Shown here in pieces: positions 1 to 9,095 of a DNA stretch of 64,000 nucleotides (positions within the stretch are counted from its first letter, which is position 1; every line of letters begins with the position of its first letter). A model generated the notes under the pieces. It was not told the DNA's origin, made no database searches, and worked only from the letters and a program-made list of their open reading frames with translations. The position numbers were made by a program, and so were the translations under genes. The DNA is from Burkholderiales bacterium (lineage in GTDB: Bacteria; Pseudomonadota; Gammaproteobacteria; Burkholderiales; Nitrosomonadaceae): contig JACKLR010000003.1 in NCBI GenBank assembly GCA_024235795.1, forward strand, positions 62,001 through 126,000. Direction: 5' to 3'.

Positions 1-83
1 TAGGCATGGGTTTGATTATTCTGGGCGGCGTCTTGAGCGGTTTCTGGGGGCATAAAATGGCAGCACAGACAAACAAATTATAA
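1..83 (+). CDS. C-terminal end of an unidentified protein (partial)
   Basis: An open frame enters from the left edge and stops with TAA at 81-83. The last 25 residues start MGLIILGGVLSGFWGH, a glycine-rich hydrophobic stretch like the last membrane helix of an integral membrane protein, and end in a short polar tail (AAQTNKL). The rest of the gene lies outside the window, so no family can be named. It precedes the methyltransferase by 35 bp on the same strand and could share its transcript. Confidence 0.35.
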   Translation, partial: GMGLIILGGVLSGFWGHKMAAQTNKL

Positions 84-118
84 CTTATTGTATATATTCA
101 AGTTATCAGGAGATAGGC

Positions 119-952
119 ATGACGAGTAATCACGCAGCATTCACCGGTTCAATACCAGAAATTTATGATGCCCATTTAGGTCCCTACTTATTTGAATTTT
201 CAGCCAGAGATCTGGCTGAGCGGGTAAAAGACCGCATTACACCCGAAAGCAGAATTCTTGAAGTGGCCTGTGGCACAGGTATCTCAACATACCACTTGCG
301 CAAGGCACTACCATCAAACATCCATATCACCGCAACCGACTTGAACCCTGCCATGCTGGACTTCGCAAAAAACAGACATGAGGATTTACCCGGCGTGACA
401 TTTGAAGTTGCCGATGCGTTATCACTTTCCTTTAATAATCATGATTTTGACGCGGTTATCTGTCAATTTGGCATTATGTTTTTTCCAGATAAATATAAAG
501 GACTTGCCGAAATGACACGGACGTTAAAACCGGGCGGCATCCTGGCATTTAACGTCTGGGATTCGCTGGAAAAAAACAAGTCTGCCGCCATTGCACACAC
601 GATCATTTCCAGTTTTTTTGAAAACGATCCACCTCAGTTTCTAACCACGCCATTTGGATTTCATGACACTGATCACATCAAAAATCTGTTAGTCCAAACT
701 GGATTAGAGAATATTGCGTTTCAGGCTGTATCAGAAATCATCGATGTGCATGATGCAGCCCATCTTGCCAGGGGTTATGTCGAAGGAAATCCCGGTGTGA
801 TAGAAATCAACGAACGCGGCACCGTGGAAGCCGGTGCAATCACTCTGGCAATTGCTGATATGTTAGAAAAGACATTTGGCCCTCCGCCACTTGGAATCGA
901 GTTTCATGAAATCATTTTCACCGCAACCAAGCCGTTGAAAAATGAAACCTAA
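119..952 (+). CDS. Class I SAM-dependent methyltransferase
   Basis: This 277-residue protein has the class I methyltransferase fold. Motif I is ILEVACGTGIST (about residues 46-57), the SAM-binding glycine loop. An acidic strand end follows (TATDLNP, about 71-77), then VADALSLSF (motif II region) and the post-motif LKPGGILAFNVWD (about 136-148). These features match the UbiE/Methyltransf_11/25 group, which methylates small molecules. The acceptor cannot be read from the sequence. A good ribosome site (AGGAG, about 8 bp before the ATG) supports the start. The neighbours do not suggest a pathway, so 'methyltransferase of unknown substrate' is as far as I would go. Confidence 0.85.
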   Translation: MTSNHAAFTGSIPEIYDAHLGPYLFEFSARDLAERVKDRITPESRILEVACGTGISTYHLRKALPSNIHITATDLNPAMLDFAKNRHEDLPGVTFEVADALSLSFNNHDFDAVICQFGIMFFPDKYKGLAEMTRTLKPGGILAFNVWDSLEKNKSAAIAHTIISSFFENDPPQFLTTPFGFHDTDHIKNLLVQTGLENIAFQAVSEIIDVHDAAHLARGYVEGNPGVIEINERGTVEAGAITLAIADMLEKTFGPPPLGIEFHEIIFTATKPLKNET

Positions 953-1170
953 AGCCTTTACAACATCGGCTTAAACCCGCAGTTACTATACAGATTGCCA
1001 AAACAACTTTACCGTTGGTCCTATATTGATTCAATTATAAACTCAGATTACTATGATTCAGGTACAATGGTAAATGTTTGGCTTGCATAACTAGACTCGC
1101 CTCAAACGATTTACGAATCGGGTTTATAACATCAAGCCACCGTAGAATAATTTAAAGAGGGGAATTTTAG

Positions 1171-1371
1171 ATGAAGATTAAATATAGCGCTGTATGCATT
1201 GCTGGCCTTATTCTTGTTTTGACCGGGTGCTCCAGTGGTGGATATCCTGAAGCAAGCACAGTGAACTGTTCAGGTCGGGGAATGGAAATAGCACTTAATG
1301 AATTAAAAGACAACGAAGAGGCACGCCAGGCGTTCTTAGACAAATGCGACGAGCTGGCAAGTGGGCAGTAA
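1171..1371 (+). CDS. Small putative lipoprotein, 66 aa
   Basis: The start is supported by a strong GAGGGG ribosome site 9-14 bp upstream. The N-terminus is a lipoprotein signal: positively charged MKIKYS, a hydrophobic core, then the lipobox LTGC with the cysteine at about residue 20. The mature part is only about 45 residues, acidic and helix-forming (EIALNELKDNEEARQAFLDKCDELASG), with two further cysteines that could form a disulfide. Type II signal peptidase processing and membrane anchoring follow from the lipobox. The function is unknown and it stands alone between unrelated genes. Confidence 0.7.
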   Translation: MKIKYSAVCIAGLILVLTGCSSGGYPEASTVNCSGRGMEIALNELKDNEEARQAFLDKCDELASGQ

Positions 1372-1609
1372 AAAACTTGTCCAATATGATTCTTGTCTTA
1401 CCCCAGCGATTGTTCCATGATTTTTCTGATAAAAAAACTGGAACAAGCTGGGAATGATCTAAACGTTCCAAACACATTTCCAGATTTTCCCGTTTATTAT
1501 CCAATCTATTAATTACAAAAAACAAAGCCCATTTGTATAAATGGCTTCCATTTCGACAGCAAAAGTCATGCTTGTCGGTTCCTGCATATAAGCATGGTCT
1601 CTAAAAACC

Positions 1610-1858
1610 TTACCTAATTTCAACGAAAACAGCACATGCATTTAAGCTAATGCCTAATCGAAAGCGTGCGATATATTGAGAAACATGGTCACTTTCCAGT
1701 CTGGTTATTTGATCGGCTTTCAATAAGCACGTATTTGAATTTTTAGGCCACGGGCGGGTATCATATGAAGGATTATCGTCAGGAGTTATGCGCACAAAAT
1801 ATACATAACCCGTGTCGACACCTATACAAATCTTTTTACCGAACAATGTGATCCTCAA
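1610..1858 (-). CDS. Possible small ORF in a 514-bp gap (doubtful)
   Basis: The stretch 1372-1885 has no convincing gene. The best candidate is this 82-codon frame, which would have to start at TTG (forward CAA at 1856-1858). Its translation has no recognisable domain, no signal peptide and no clear ribosome site. It would be divergent from the aldo-keto reductase with about 30 bp between them. A second antisense frame at 1295-1525 overlaps the lipoprotein gene and looks like a shadow. I list this only so that the gap is accounted for. Confidence 0.2.
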   Translation of the reverse strand: MRITLFGKKICIGVDTGYVYFVRITPDDNPSYDTRPWPKNSNTCLLKADQITRLESDHVSQYIARFRLGISLNACAVFVEIR

Positions 1859-1888
1859 TCGTTAATATCACTTAATTAAACAGATATG

Positions 1889-2932
1889 ATGCAATACAGA
1901 AATCTTGGCAATACAGAGACACAGGTCAGCGTTATTTGCCTAGGCACCATGACCTGGGGACAGCAAAATTCTCGTGCACAAGCTTTTGGGCAGATGGATT
2001 ATGCGCTTTCTGAGGGTATCAATTTTTTTGACACGGCCGAACTTTATTCGATACCACCAAAAGCAGAAACCTATGGACGGACAGAGGAAATCATCGGAGA
2101 ATGGTTTAAAGCAAGCGGCCAACGTGACAAGGTCATCTTAGCCAGTAAAATTGCAGGGCCCGGCGCGGACTGGGTTTCGCATATCCGACATGGCAAAACA
2201 ACTTTTAACCGGCAGTTCATCAAAAAAGCACTGGATGCCAGTCTGAAGCGGTTAAAAACCGATTATATTGACCTGTACCAGCTACACTGGCCCGAACGTC
2301 GCACAAATTATTTTGGGCAATTAGGGTTTGTGCCTGATAATGAAAAGCAGCAAACGCCGTTTATTGAAACACTCTATGCCCTGGATGAGCAGGTACAAGC
2401 AGGCAAAATCCGCTACATTGGTCTGTCGAATGAAACACCATGGGGTGTCATGCGCTTTCTGCAGCTTGCTGAACAGCACAACCTGCCGCGTGTTGTCAGT
2501 GTCCAGAATCCCTATAACCTGTTAAATCGCAGTTACGAAGTTGGTCTGGCAGAGGTTTCCTGGCGCGAAAAAGCCGGATTACTCGCCTATTCGCCATTGG
2601 GTTTTGGCACACTCTCAGGAAAATATCTCGATAACGAAAAACCAGCAGGGTCCCGGCTTGACCTGTTTCCACACTACACACGTTACAGCAGTCCAAATGC
2701 AACAAACGCAATCAAGCAATATGTAACTCTGGCAAAAAAATACCGACTGGATCCGGCGCAAATGGCGCTGGCCTTTGTCAATAATCGCCCCTTCCTCACC
2801 AGTACGATTATCGGCGCCACGACAATGGAACAACTTAAGGCCAACATCGACAGTATTAAAATTGAATTATCGACAGAAGTATTGAACGAAATAGAAACGA
2901 TTCATTGTATTCATCCAAATCCAAGTCCCTAA
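1889..2932 (+). CDS. tas: Aldo/keto reductase, Tas type
   Basis: This protein of about 347 residues belongs to the NADP(H)-dependent aldo-keto reductases and follows the layout of E. coli Tas (MQY start, GLGTMTxGxQNS, NFFDTAELYxxPP). The catalytic tetrad is visible: Asp and Tyr in FFDTAELY, Lys in ILASKIAGP and His in YQLHWPER. The cofactor-binding C-terminus has STIIGATTMEQLKANI. Two ATG codons stand in tandem (1886 and 1889). I chose the second because it gives the MQY start of Tas. The family reduces carbonyls with NADPH; the physiological substrate of Tas is not settled. It is isolated, facing away from the next operon. Confidence 0.85.
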   Translation: MQYRNLGNTETQVSVICLGTMTWGQQNSRAQAFGQMDYALSEGINFFDTAELYSIPPKAETYGRTEEIIGEWFKASGQRDKVILASKIAGPGADWVSHIRHGKTTFNRQFIKKALDASLKRLKTDYIDLYQLHWPERRTNYFGQLGFVPDNEKQQTPFIETLYALDEQVQAGKIRYIGLSNETPWGVMRFLQLAEQHNLPRVVSVQNPYNLLNRSYEVGLAEVSWREKAGLLAYSPLGFGTLSGKYLDNEKPAGSRLDLFPHYTRYSSPNATNAIKQYVTLAKKYRLDPAQMALAFVNNRPFLTSTIIGATTMEQLKANIDSIKIELSTEVLNEIETIHCIHPNPSP

Positions 2933-3033
2933 CCACTTACGCGCTTTGATAGATAACTTGCGCAAGCCACTCTGGCGTCATTCAGTTAAAAAAGCCAAAA
3001 TTAAACAAAATTTTCAGGGTGCATCAGCTACAC

Positions 3034-3870
3034 TCAGTTTGCTTGCGCTTTTTTATCTACCCTAACAATCGTCATCACTTCTTCTGGCTGCAAATGAAGT
3101 AAATTACCGATTTCTTCATAATCATCGGGCAAAGCAGCATCGTCCCATCCATTTGCAGAGTGCCTGGCAAGATTGACAGCAAGAAATACGTTGCGCACAC
3201 GTTGCTGATTAGCACAGTCATCATCCATCAGCGTGATCAGCAGTTTAGGCAGTTTCCATTTTATCGCCAATGCATGCTGCAGGGCATGCAGTGAAAACCC
3301 CAGCACCTGTTCTTGCGCATGATGACTGCGCATGGCTTTGTCTTTTGTCTGCAGTGATTTAATGCGCTGCATCTTTTTTGGTGCAAAGCACCACATCAGT
3401 ATTTCCGCGATATCGTGCAATAATGCAGCGATACGCACTTCTTCATAATGCAAATCCTGCAAGCGCACCGCCCATTCGAAAGCATAAATAGACGCTACTT
3501 TGGCACGACGCGTTACTTTCAGCAAATACACCAGCGCACTCATATGTTCACGTCCCAATAAATCCTCGACCGATGGCTTGGCCGGCACTCTTCTCAAGGC
3601 GTTCTCAAGACCCAACATCATCAATGCCTGTTCCACTTCCACGATCTCATGTTCCTGAGCACGTTGCTTGTGATGTTGCAGATAACGCATCAGCTTGACA
3701 ACCATTAGCGGATCGCTTTTGATAACCTGAGCAATGTTGCGCGAACTGAGATTGTCGGTATCCGCTGACAAAATAGCCAATTTTCGGTCAGTCTGTTTAA
3801 GGACGGGAATTTCAACCCGGGTCAGAAAATCAACACATTCATTAAGTTTTGCATTGCCTTGTTTTGCCAT
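3034..3870 (-). CDS. HDOD-domain protein
   Basis: A 278-residue protein with an HDOD domain, the metal-less relative of HD phosphohydrolases. SRNIAQVIKSDPLMVVKLMRYL (about residues 43-64) is the typical first HDOD segment. The region around RIAALLHDIAEILMW keeps an HD-like LLHDIAE, which is more HD-like than in many HDOD proteins. The family is found in bacterial signalling and regulatory proteins, and a phosphodiesterase activity cannot be claimed here. It is the last gene of the leftward block, 95 bp after rsfS. No receiver, EAL or GGDEF domain is attached. Confidence 0.75.
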   Translation of the reverse strand: MAKQGNAKLNECVDFLTRVEIPVLKQTDRKLAILSADTDNLSSRNIAQVIKSDPLMVVKLMRYLQHHKQRAQEHEIVEVEQALMMLGLENALRRVPAKPSVEDLLGREHMSALVYLLKVTRRAKVASIYAFEWAVRLQDLHYEEVRIAALLHDIAEILMWCFAPKKMQRIKSLQTKDKAMRSHHAQEQVLGFSLHALQHALAIKWKLPKLLITLMDDDCANQQRVRNVFLAVNLARHSANGWDDAALPDDYEEIGNLLHLQPEEVMTIVRVDKKAQAN

Positions 3871-3965
3871 GATTCATTCTCAATACCTATTAACACCATG
3901 ATTTATATCACAAATACCAGTTACATATCGTTTAAAAAACAAGGTTTATCGGTTCTTTATCTTAA

Positions 3966-4286
3966 TTACTCCGTCCACAACGCTTCCAAATTATAGTATT
4001 CTCGTGCTTCCGGTTGCATAATATGCACAATGACATCGCCCAGATCAACAAGCAGCCATTCACCTGTCTGCTCCCCTTCAAGGCATAATATACTGCCACC
4101 GGCTTTTTTTACTTTCTCTTGAACATTATTGGCAAGCGCCTTAGTCTGACGCGAAGAACCAGCACTGGCAATAATGATAAAGTCAAACATCGATGTTAAT
4201 TTGTTGACATTTAGCACTTTTATATCAAATGCCTTTATTTCCTCGAGTGCATCAACCGTAATTTTAACCAGCTTATTTGAATCCAT
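3966..4286 (-). CDS. rsfS: Ribosome silencing factor RsfS
   Basis: 106 residues from the ATG at 4286, which gives the usual length for the family. The frame stays open further upstream, but that part is inside nadD and is not conserved. Family hallmarks are visible: the LDIK-like AFDIKVLNVNKLTSMFDF segment, IIIASAGSSRQTKALANNV, and the C-terminal WLLVDLGDVIVHIMQPEAREYYNLEALW. RsfS binds ribosomal protein L14 and blocks joining of the 30S and 50S subunits when nutrients run low. It overlaps the end of nadD by 14 bp, the nadD-rsfS pairing common in proteobacteria, which implies translational coupling. Confidence 0.95.
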   Translation of the reverse strand: MDSNKLVKITVDALEEIKAFDIKVLNVNKLTSMFDFIIIASAGSSRQTKALANNVQEKVKKAGGSILCLEGEQTGEWLLVDLGDVIVHIMQPEAREYYNLEALWTE

Positions 4287-4950
4287 TTTCTCCTGAGTAC
4301 AGGTAATGTGTTTTAATATAATTGAGAACCGCATCAGGCAACAGATAACGTATACTTTTATCTGCCGCCAAGAGATTGCGAATTCGAGTTGCGGAAATAT
4401 CCAGCAATGTAGTTTGTGCAAAAAAAATCTTACCATTGCATTGGCGTGTCAAGTCACTTGGATCGTCAGTCCAGCGAGACGCGCATGCATGTTGTATTTC
4501 CTGAGGAAAATCACGCCGATCAATCATGCGCATGCTACCAGGTCGATCCACGATGACAAGGTGACATAATTGAAAAAGCTCCTGCCACAAATACCAGTAA
4601 TTGATCTTTAAAAAAGTATCAGCGCCCATGATAAAGCAAAGCACTGCATTTCCACCAAACTCCACATGATATTCCTGCAAAGACTCCACCGATGTACTTT
4701 CGCCTGAGTGTTTTATTTCACGGTCATCCAGGGAAAACCGGGGATTATTCCGGATGGAAAGCGCTACCATACTGGCGCGGTGATGTTTTGACGCTCCAGG
4801 GGCCCCTCGCAGGCGAGGTTCACCGGCAGGAACAAAATAGAACCGGTCAAAACCAATGGTATCAACTAGCTCCTCGGCTACACGAAGATGCCCATAATGA
4901 ATGGGATCGAACGTTCCTCCGTATATACCCACCAACGGCATTTTAGTCAT
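4273..4950 (-). CDS. nadD: Nicotinate-nucleotide adenylyltransferase
   Basis: A 225-residue nucleotidyltransferase of the NadD family. It transfers AMP from ATP to nicotinate mononucleotide, making deamido-NAD in NAD synthesis. The ATP-binding GGTFDPIHYGHLRVAEE motif lies at about residues 11-27, with the (H/T)xGH signature as HYGH. The second nucleotide motif is ISATRIRNLL near the C-terminus (about 196-205). FIMGADTFLKINYW is the conserved GAD segment. The ATG at 4950 starts MTKMPLVGIYGG; the in-frame ATG at 4941 is an alternative. It lies 39 bp downstream of aceF and overlaps rsfS. Confidence 0.95.
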   Translation of the reverse strand: MTKMPLVGIYGGTFDPIHYGHLRVAEELVDTIGFDRFYFVPAGEPRLRGAPGASKHHRASMVALSIRNNPRFSLDDREIKHSGESTSVESLQEYHVEFGGNAVLCFIMGADTFLKINYWYLWQELFQLCHLVIVDRPGSMRMIDRRDFPQEIQHACASRWTDDPSDLTRQCNGKIFFAQTTLLDISATRIRNLLAADKSIRYLLPDAVLNYIKTHYLYSGENGFK

Positions 4951-4989
4951 GATCGGCAGTAGACCAGAAAATTCAACATGCGCGAAGAT

Positions 4990-6372
4990 TTACAATAACG
5001 CCAACCGCATATCTGTTAGTACTTCTGCCAAATGTGAGGTAAACCGTGCAGCAGCAGCGCCATCAATCACCCTGTGGTCATATGACAATGAAAGCGGCAA
5101 TACTAAACGCGGCTCAAATTGACCATCCCGATAAACCGGTTTATAGCTGGCTTTGGAGACGCCCAGAATAGCAACTTCTGGCGCATTAATAATTGGCGTG
5201 AATGCTGTTCCCCCAATACCACCTAAGCTAGATATGGTAAAACTGGCTCCCTGCATTTGCGTAGGTTTAAGTTTGCCTTCGCGCGCCAAAATTGCCAACT
5301 CACCCAGTTCGCGTGCTATTGCAACCACCCCCTTCTGATCCACGTCCCGGATCACTGGCACAACGAGACCATTGATGGTATCCACGGCAAAACCAATATG
5401 AAAATAGCGTTTGATGACAAGATTTGTCTCTCCGTTGACATCCTTATCCAGAGAGGCATTAAACTCTGGAAATTTCTTGAGTGATGCAATCAACGCTTTC
5501 ATCAAAAAGGATAGCAGCGTTAATTTAACTTCTTTTTCTTTTGCCGCAGTATTGGATTCCTTGCGCAGCGCTTCCAGATCGGTGATATCCGCTTCATCAA
5601 ATTGGGTCACATGCGGAATCATGACCCAGTTACGATGCAGATTAGCGCCGGCTATTTGTTTAATTCGCGAAAGAGACTTAATTTCAACCGGACCCTGTTT
5701 GGCAAAATCTACTTGCGGCCAAGGCAGTAACTCGAGTGTCCCACCAGCCGCTATATTCCTGCTGTCCATTTGTATTTTTGATAATTTAGCTTTCACAAAC
5801 GCCTGAACATCTTCTTTAAGAATACGCTGTTTAGGTCCGCTGCCTGTGATAAAGTCTAGATTAACACCCAATTCACGTGCAAAACGACGTACAGAAGGAC
5901 CGGCGTGGACCTTGGAAGAATCGGTTTGATCAGATTCTGACAAGGTTGGCACAGGTGGCTGGGTCGAATGTGTTGGCTCTGTTTTTACTTCAGGTTGAGC
6001 GGGTTTCTCATCCACAATCTGTTGTGGCTTGGCATCGATCACTGCTTTCTTGCTTAACGCATCCGCTTTGCTGTCTTCCAATTTATCTGACACGCCAACT
6101 GCCCTTGATTCGGCTGCTATGGCATCAGTCATTTCGATAACTGCAACAGGCGTGCCTTCTGACACTTTATCACCGGCTTTAATTTTGATTTCCTTGATTA
6201 CGCCCGAAAAAGGCGCTGGTATATCTATGGTCGCTTTATCGGACTCTAAAGCCAGCAGCGGATCTTCCAGGTTCACCTGGCTTCCGGTTTGGACATATAC
6301 TTCTAGGACAGGCACATCCGTAAAATCCCCAATATCTGGGATGAATACTGTTTTAAGTTCTCCCACATGCAT
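4990..6372 (-). CDS. aceF: Pyruvate dehydrogenase E2, dihydrolipoamide acetyltransferase
   Basis: E2 of the pyruvate dehydrogenase complex, which moves the acetyl group from lipoate to CoA. It has one N-terminal lipoyl domain (about residues 6-80) with the lipoylated lysine in LESDKATID (about Lys46). An Ala/Pro/Glu-rich linker follows, then a peripheral-subunit-binding domain (AGPSVRRFARELGVNL...GPKQRILKEDV, about 157-195), then the catalytic domain ending in SLSYDHRVIDGAAAARF with the active-site His and Asp. At 460 residues it is a single-lipoyl form. An AAGGA ribosome site abuts the ATG at 6372 but is well spaced for the in-frame GTG at 6366, which may be the real start. aceE lies 28 bp upstream. 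The E3 gene is not in the window. Confidence 0.95.
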   Translation of the reverse strand: MHVGELKTVFIPDIGDFTDVPVLEVYVQTGSQVNLEDPLLALESDKATIDIPAPFSGVIKEIKIKAGDKVSEGTPVAVIEMTDAIAAESRAVGVSDKLEDSKADALSKKAVIDAKPQQIVDEKPAQPEVKTEPTHSTQPPVPTLSESDQTDSSKVHAGPSVRRFARELGVNLDFITGSGPKQRILKEDVQAFVKAKLSKIQMDSRNIAAGGTLELLPWPQVDFAKQGPVEIKSLSRIKQIAGANLHRNWVMIPHVTQFDEADITDLEALRKESNTAAKEKEVKLTLLSFLMKALIASLKKFPEFNASLDKDVNGETNLVIKRYFHIGFAVDTINGLVVPVIRDVDQKGVVAIARELGELAILAREGKLKPTQMQGASFTISSLGGIGGTAFTPIINAPEVAILGVSKASYKPVYRDGQFEPRLVLPLSLSYDHRVIDGAAAARFTSHLAEVLTDMRLALL

Positions 6373-6400
6373 TCCTTAAAAATATAAACACGCAGTATAA

Positions 6401-9061
6401 CTATAATGTAACAGGATCGGGTTTTTCTGGATTAATCTCAAATTTTTTGATTGCCTGTGTCACTGTTTTTTTAGCTATTTTTCCTTCATCTGCAAGCGCG
6501 TGTAATGCTGCAACAGCAATATAGTAACGGTCAACTTCAAAGAACTGGCGCAGTTTCTTGCGTGTATCCGACCGACCGAAACCATCTGTGCCCAGTACCC
6601 GATAGCAGCCTGGCACAAATTCTCGAATCTGATCTGCGTAAATTTTCATATAATCAGTGGCAGCTATCACAGGTCCTTCTCTTCCTTGCAAACAATTCTC
6701 AACATGCGAAACTTTCGCTTTTTTTTCAGGATGCAGCATATTCCATCGGTAAATATTCATGGCTTCACGCCTTAATTCGGTAAAACTCGTCACACTCCAG
6801 ACATCTGCGAATACACCATATTCCTGCTTGAGTATCTCGGCAGCAGCAATCACTTCTCGCAGGATAGTCCCCGATCCAAGCAATTGCAAACGCGGTCCCT
6901 TAGCGCGCTTAGCGGATTCGCTAAATAAATACATCCCTTTTAATATATGCTGCTCCACGCCTTTCGGCATTTCAGGATGGGAATAATTTTCATTCATTAC
7001 AGTAATGTAATAAAAAACATCCTCCTGCTCCCTGCACATCCGACGCAAACCATCTTGAATAATCACAGCCAGTTCATAGGCGAATGTTGGATCATACGAG
7101 ATACAGTTTGGTATGGTAGAAGCAGCCAAATGACTATGACCGTCCTCATGTTGCAAACCTTCGCCATTGAGCGTGGTGCGCCCTGCCGTTCCACCCAGCA
7201 AAAAGCCACGACAACGCATATCACCCGCTGCCCAAACCAGATCTCCAACGCGCTGAAAACCAAACATTGAATAAAAAATGAAAAAAGGAATCATTTGTAT
7301 GCCATGCGTACTGTAAGCAGTAGCAGCGGCTATCCATGATGACAGCGCACCGGCTTCGTTAATCCCCTCTTGCAGAATTTGACCGTGCTTGTCTTCCTTG
7401 TAATACATCAACTGCTCCGCGTCCTGCGGTGTATAAAGTTGGCCTACAGAGGACCAGATACCCAATTGACGAAACATGCCTTCCATCCCAAAAGTTCGCG
7501 ATTCATCAGCAACAATGGGCACGATATGCTTGCCGATCTGTTTATCCTTAACCAGGATATTCAGTATGCGCACATAGGCCATAGTTGTTGAAGATTCACG
7601 TCCCTCGCCACTCGCTTTCAGAATCGATTCAAATACACTCAACGACGGCACTTCGAGAGGATCGGCACTACGCTTGCGACGATGATAAAAACCACCTAAT
7701 GCTTCACGATGTTCGCGCATATAAACGTATTCAGGCGAATCCTTATCAAACGTCAGATAAGGCACATCATCAATTTTGTCATCGGGTATATCCAGACCAA
7801 ATCGATTACGGAATGCTTTTAATGAAGTTGTACCCATCTTTTTTTGCTGGTGGGTAATGTTTTGTGCTTCGCCAGCCTCGCCCATGCCGTAGCCTTTAAT
7901 CGTTTTCGCGAGTATAACCGTTGGTTGCCCCTTATGTTTCACTGCTTCAGCGTAGGCGGCATAAACTTTGTAGGGGTCATGCCCACCACGGTTCAGGCGC
8001 CAGATATCATCATCTGACATGTTGGCGACCATTTCCAGCAATTCTGGATATTTGCCAAAGAAATGCTTGCGCACATAGGCGCCATCACGGGCTTTGAAAT
8101 TCTGATATTCGCCGTCAACGCACTCCATCATGCGTTTCTGCAACAGTCCTTTAGTGTCTTTTGCCAGCAAAGGATCCCAATAAGACCCCCAAATGACCTT
8201 GATCACATTCCAGCCTGCCCCGCGGAAAGCGGCTTCCAATTCCTGAATAATTTTCCCATTACCTCTGACTGGTCCGTCAAGCCGCTGCAAGTTACAATTG
8301 ACCACAAAAATCAAATTATCCAGGCTCTCGCGTGACGCGAGTGTAATGGCACCCAACGATTCGGGCTCATCCATTTCTCCATCACCCATAAATGCCCAAA
8401 TTTTTCGCCCTTCTGTATTTGCCAGACCACGACTTCCAAGATATTTCATAAATCGCGCCTGATAGATCGCCATTAAGGGTCCAAGTCCCATGGATACCGT
8501 TGGAAATTGCCAGAATGTAGGCATTAACCAGGGATGCGGATAAGAAGACAAACCATTGCCTTCCGCCTCCTGACGGAAATTATTTAAGTGTTCTTCGGTT
8601 AATTCTCCGGCAAGAAATGCATACGCATAAATACCAGGTGATGAATGTCCCTGTACATACACCAGATCGCCGCCATGATTTTTACTGGGAGAATGCCAGA
8701 AATGGTTGTAACCGATATCATAAAGCGTTGCTGCTGAGGCAAAACTCGAGATATGTCCGCCCACATTGGTTGACCGATTGGCCTTGAGCACCATCGCCAT
8801 AGCATTCCAACGCACATATGACCGGATGCGATGTTCTATGGCGTTATCGCCGGGAGAACGTGCTTCTTTACCTGTCGGTATGGTATTGATATAGGCTGTA
8901 TTTGCGCTATAAGGCAGATAGGCCCCTGATCGACGCGCCTTCTCAACCAGCTTTTCCAGTAAGAAATGGGCGCGTTCAGGACCCTCATAAACTAATACAG
9001 ACTCCAGCGCATCCAGCCATTCCTGTGTTTCCTGCGGGTCTATATCAGGTTGTGATTCCAT
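6401..9061 (-). CDS. aceE: Pyruvate dehydrogenase E1 component (homodimeric type)
   Basis: An 886-residue E1 that decarboxylates pyruvate on thiamine diphosphate and acetylates the E2 lipoyl domain. The length and single-chain layout are those of the homodimeric E1 of gamma- and betaproteobacteria. The ThDP motif is present as GDGEMDEPESLGAITLASRESLDNLIFVVNCNLQ (GDG...NCN, about residues 226-259). Other landmarks are SFASAATLYDIGYNHFW near the N-terminus and LLGGTAGRTTLNGEGLQHEDGHSHL (about 638-662). AAGGT about 5 bp before the ATG supports the start. It is followed by aceF after 28 bp and preceded by folD 34 bp upstream, so the three are probably cotranscribed. Confidence 0.97.
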   Translation of the reverse strand: MESQPDIDPQETQEWLDALESVLVYEGPERAHFLLEKLVEKARRSGAYLPYSANTAYINTIPTGKEARSPGDNAIEHRIRSYVRWNAMAMVLKANRSTNVGGHISSFASAATLYDIGYNHFWHSPSKNHGGDLVYVQGHSSPGIYAYAFLAGELTEEHLNNFRQEAEGNGLSSYPHPWLMPTFWQFPTVSMGLGPLMAIYQARFMKYLGSRGLANTEGRKIWAFMGDGEMDEPESLGAITLASRESLDNLIFVVNCNLQRLDGPVRGNGKIIQELEAAFRGAGWNVIKVIWGSYWDPLLAKDTKGLLQKRMMECVDGEYQNFKARDGAYVRKHFFGKYPELLEMVANMSDDDIWRLNRGGHDPYKVYAAYAEAVKHKGQPTVILAKTIKGYGMGEAGEAQNITHQQKKMGTTSLKAFRNRFGLDIPDDKIDDVPYLTFDKDSPEYVYMREHREALGGFYHRRKRSADPLEVPSLSVFESILKASGEGRESSTTMAYVRILNILVKDKQIGKHIVPIVADESRTFGMEGMFRQLGIWSSVGQLYTPQDAEQLMYYKEDKHGQILQEGINEAGALSSWIAAATAYSTHGIQMIPFFIFYSMFGFQRVGDLVWAAGDMRCRGFLLGGTAGRTTLNGEGLQHEDGHSHLAASTIPNCISYDPTFAYELAVIIQDGLRRMCREQEDVFYYITVMNENYSHPEMPKGVEQHILKGMYLFSESAKRAKGPRLQLLGSGTILREVIAAAEILKQEYGVFADVWSVTSFTELRREAMNIYRWNMLHPEKKAKVSHVENCLQGREGPVIAATDYMKIYADQIREFVPGCYRVLGTDGFGRSDTRKKLRQFFEVDRYYIAVAALHALADEGKIAKKTVTQAIKKFEINPEKPDPVTL

Positions 9062-9095
9062 GATACCTTAATTCCATCATCGTAATTTTTTAAAC

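Noticed and set aside
1295..1525. 76-codon frame on the minus strand
   Set aside because: It overlaps the lipoprotein gene, whose signal, lipobox and ribosome site are convincing, and has no features of its own.
8063..8335. Long antisense frames inside aceE and nrdA (for example 59250-60062 and 62000-62878 on the minus strand)
   Set aside because: They are shadows of strongly conserved genes on the other strand, with His/Arg/Gln-rich translations and no ribosome sites.
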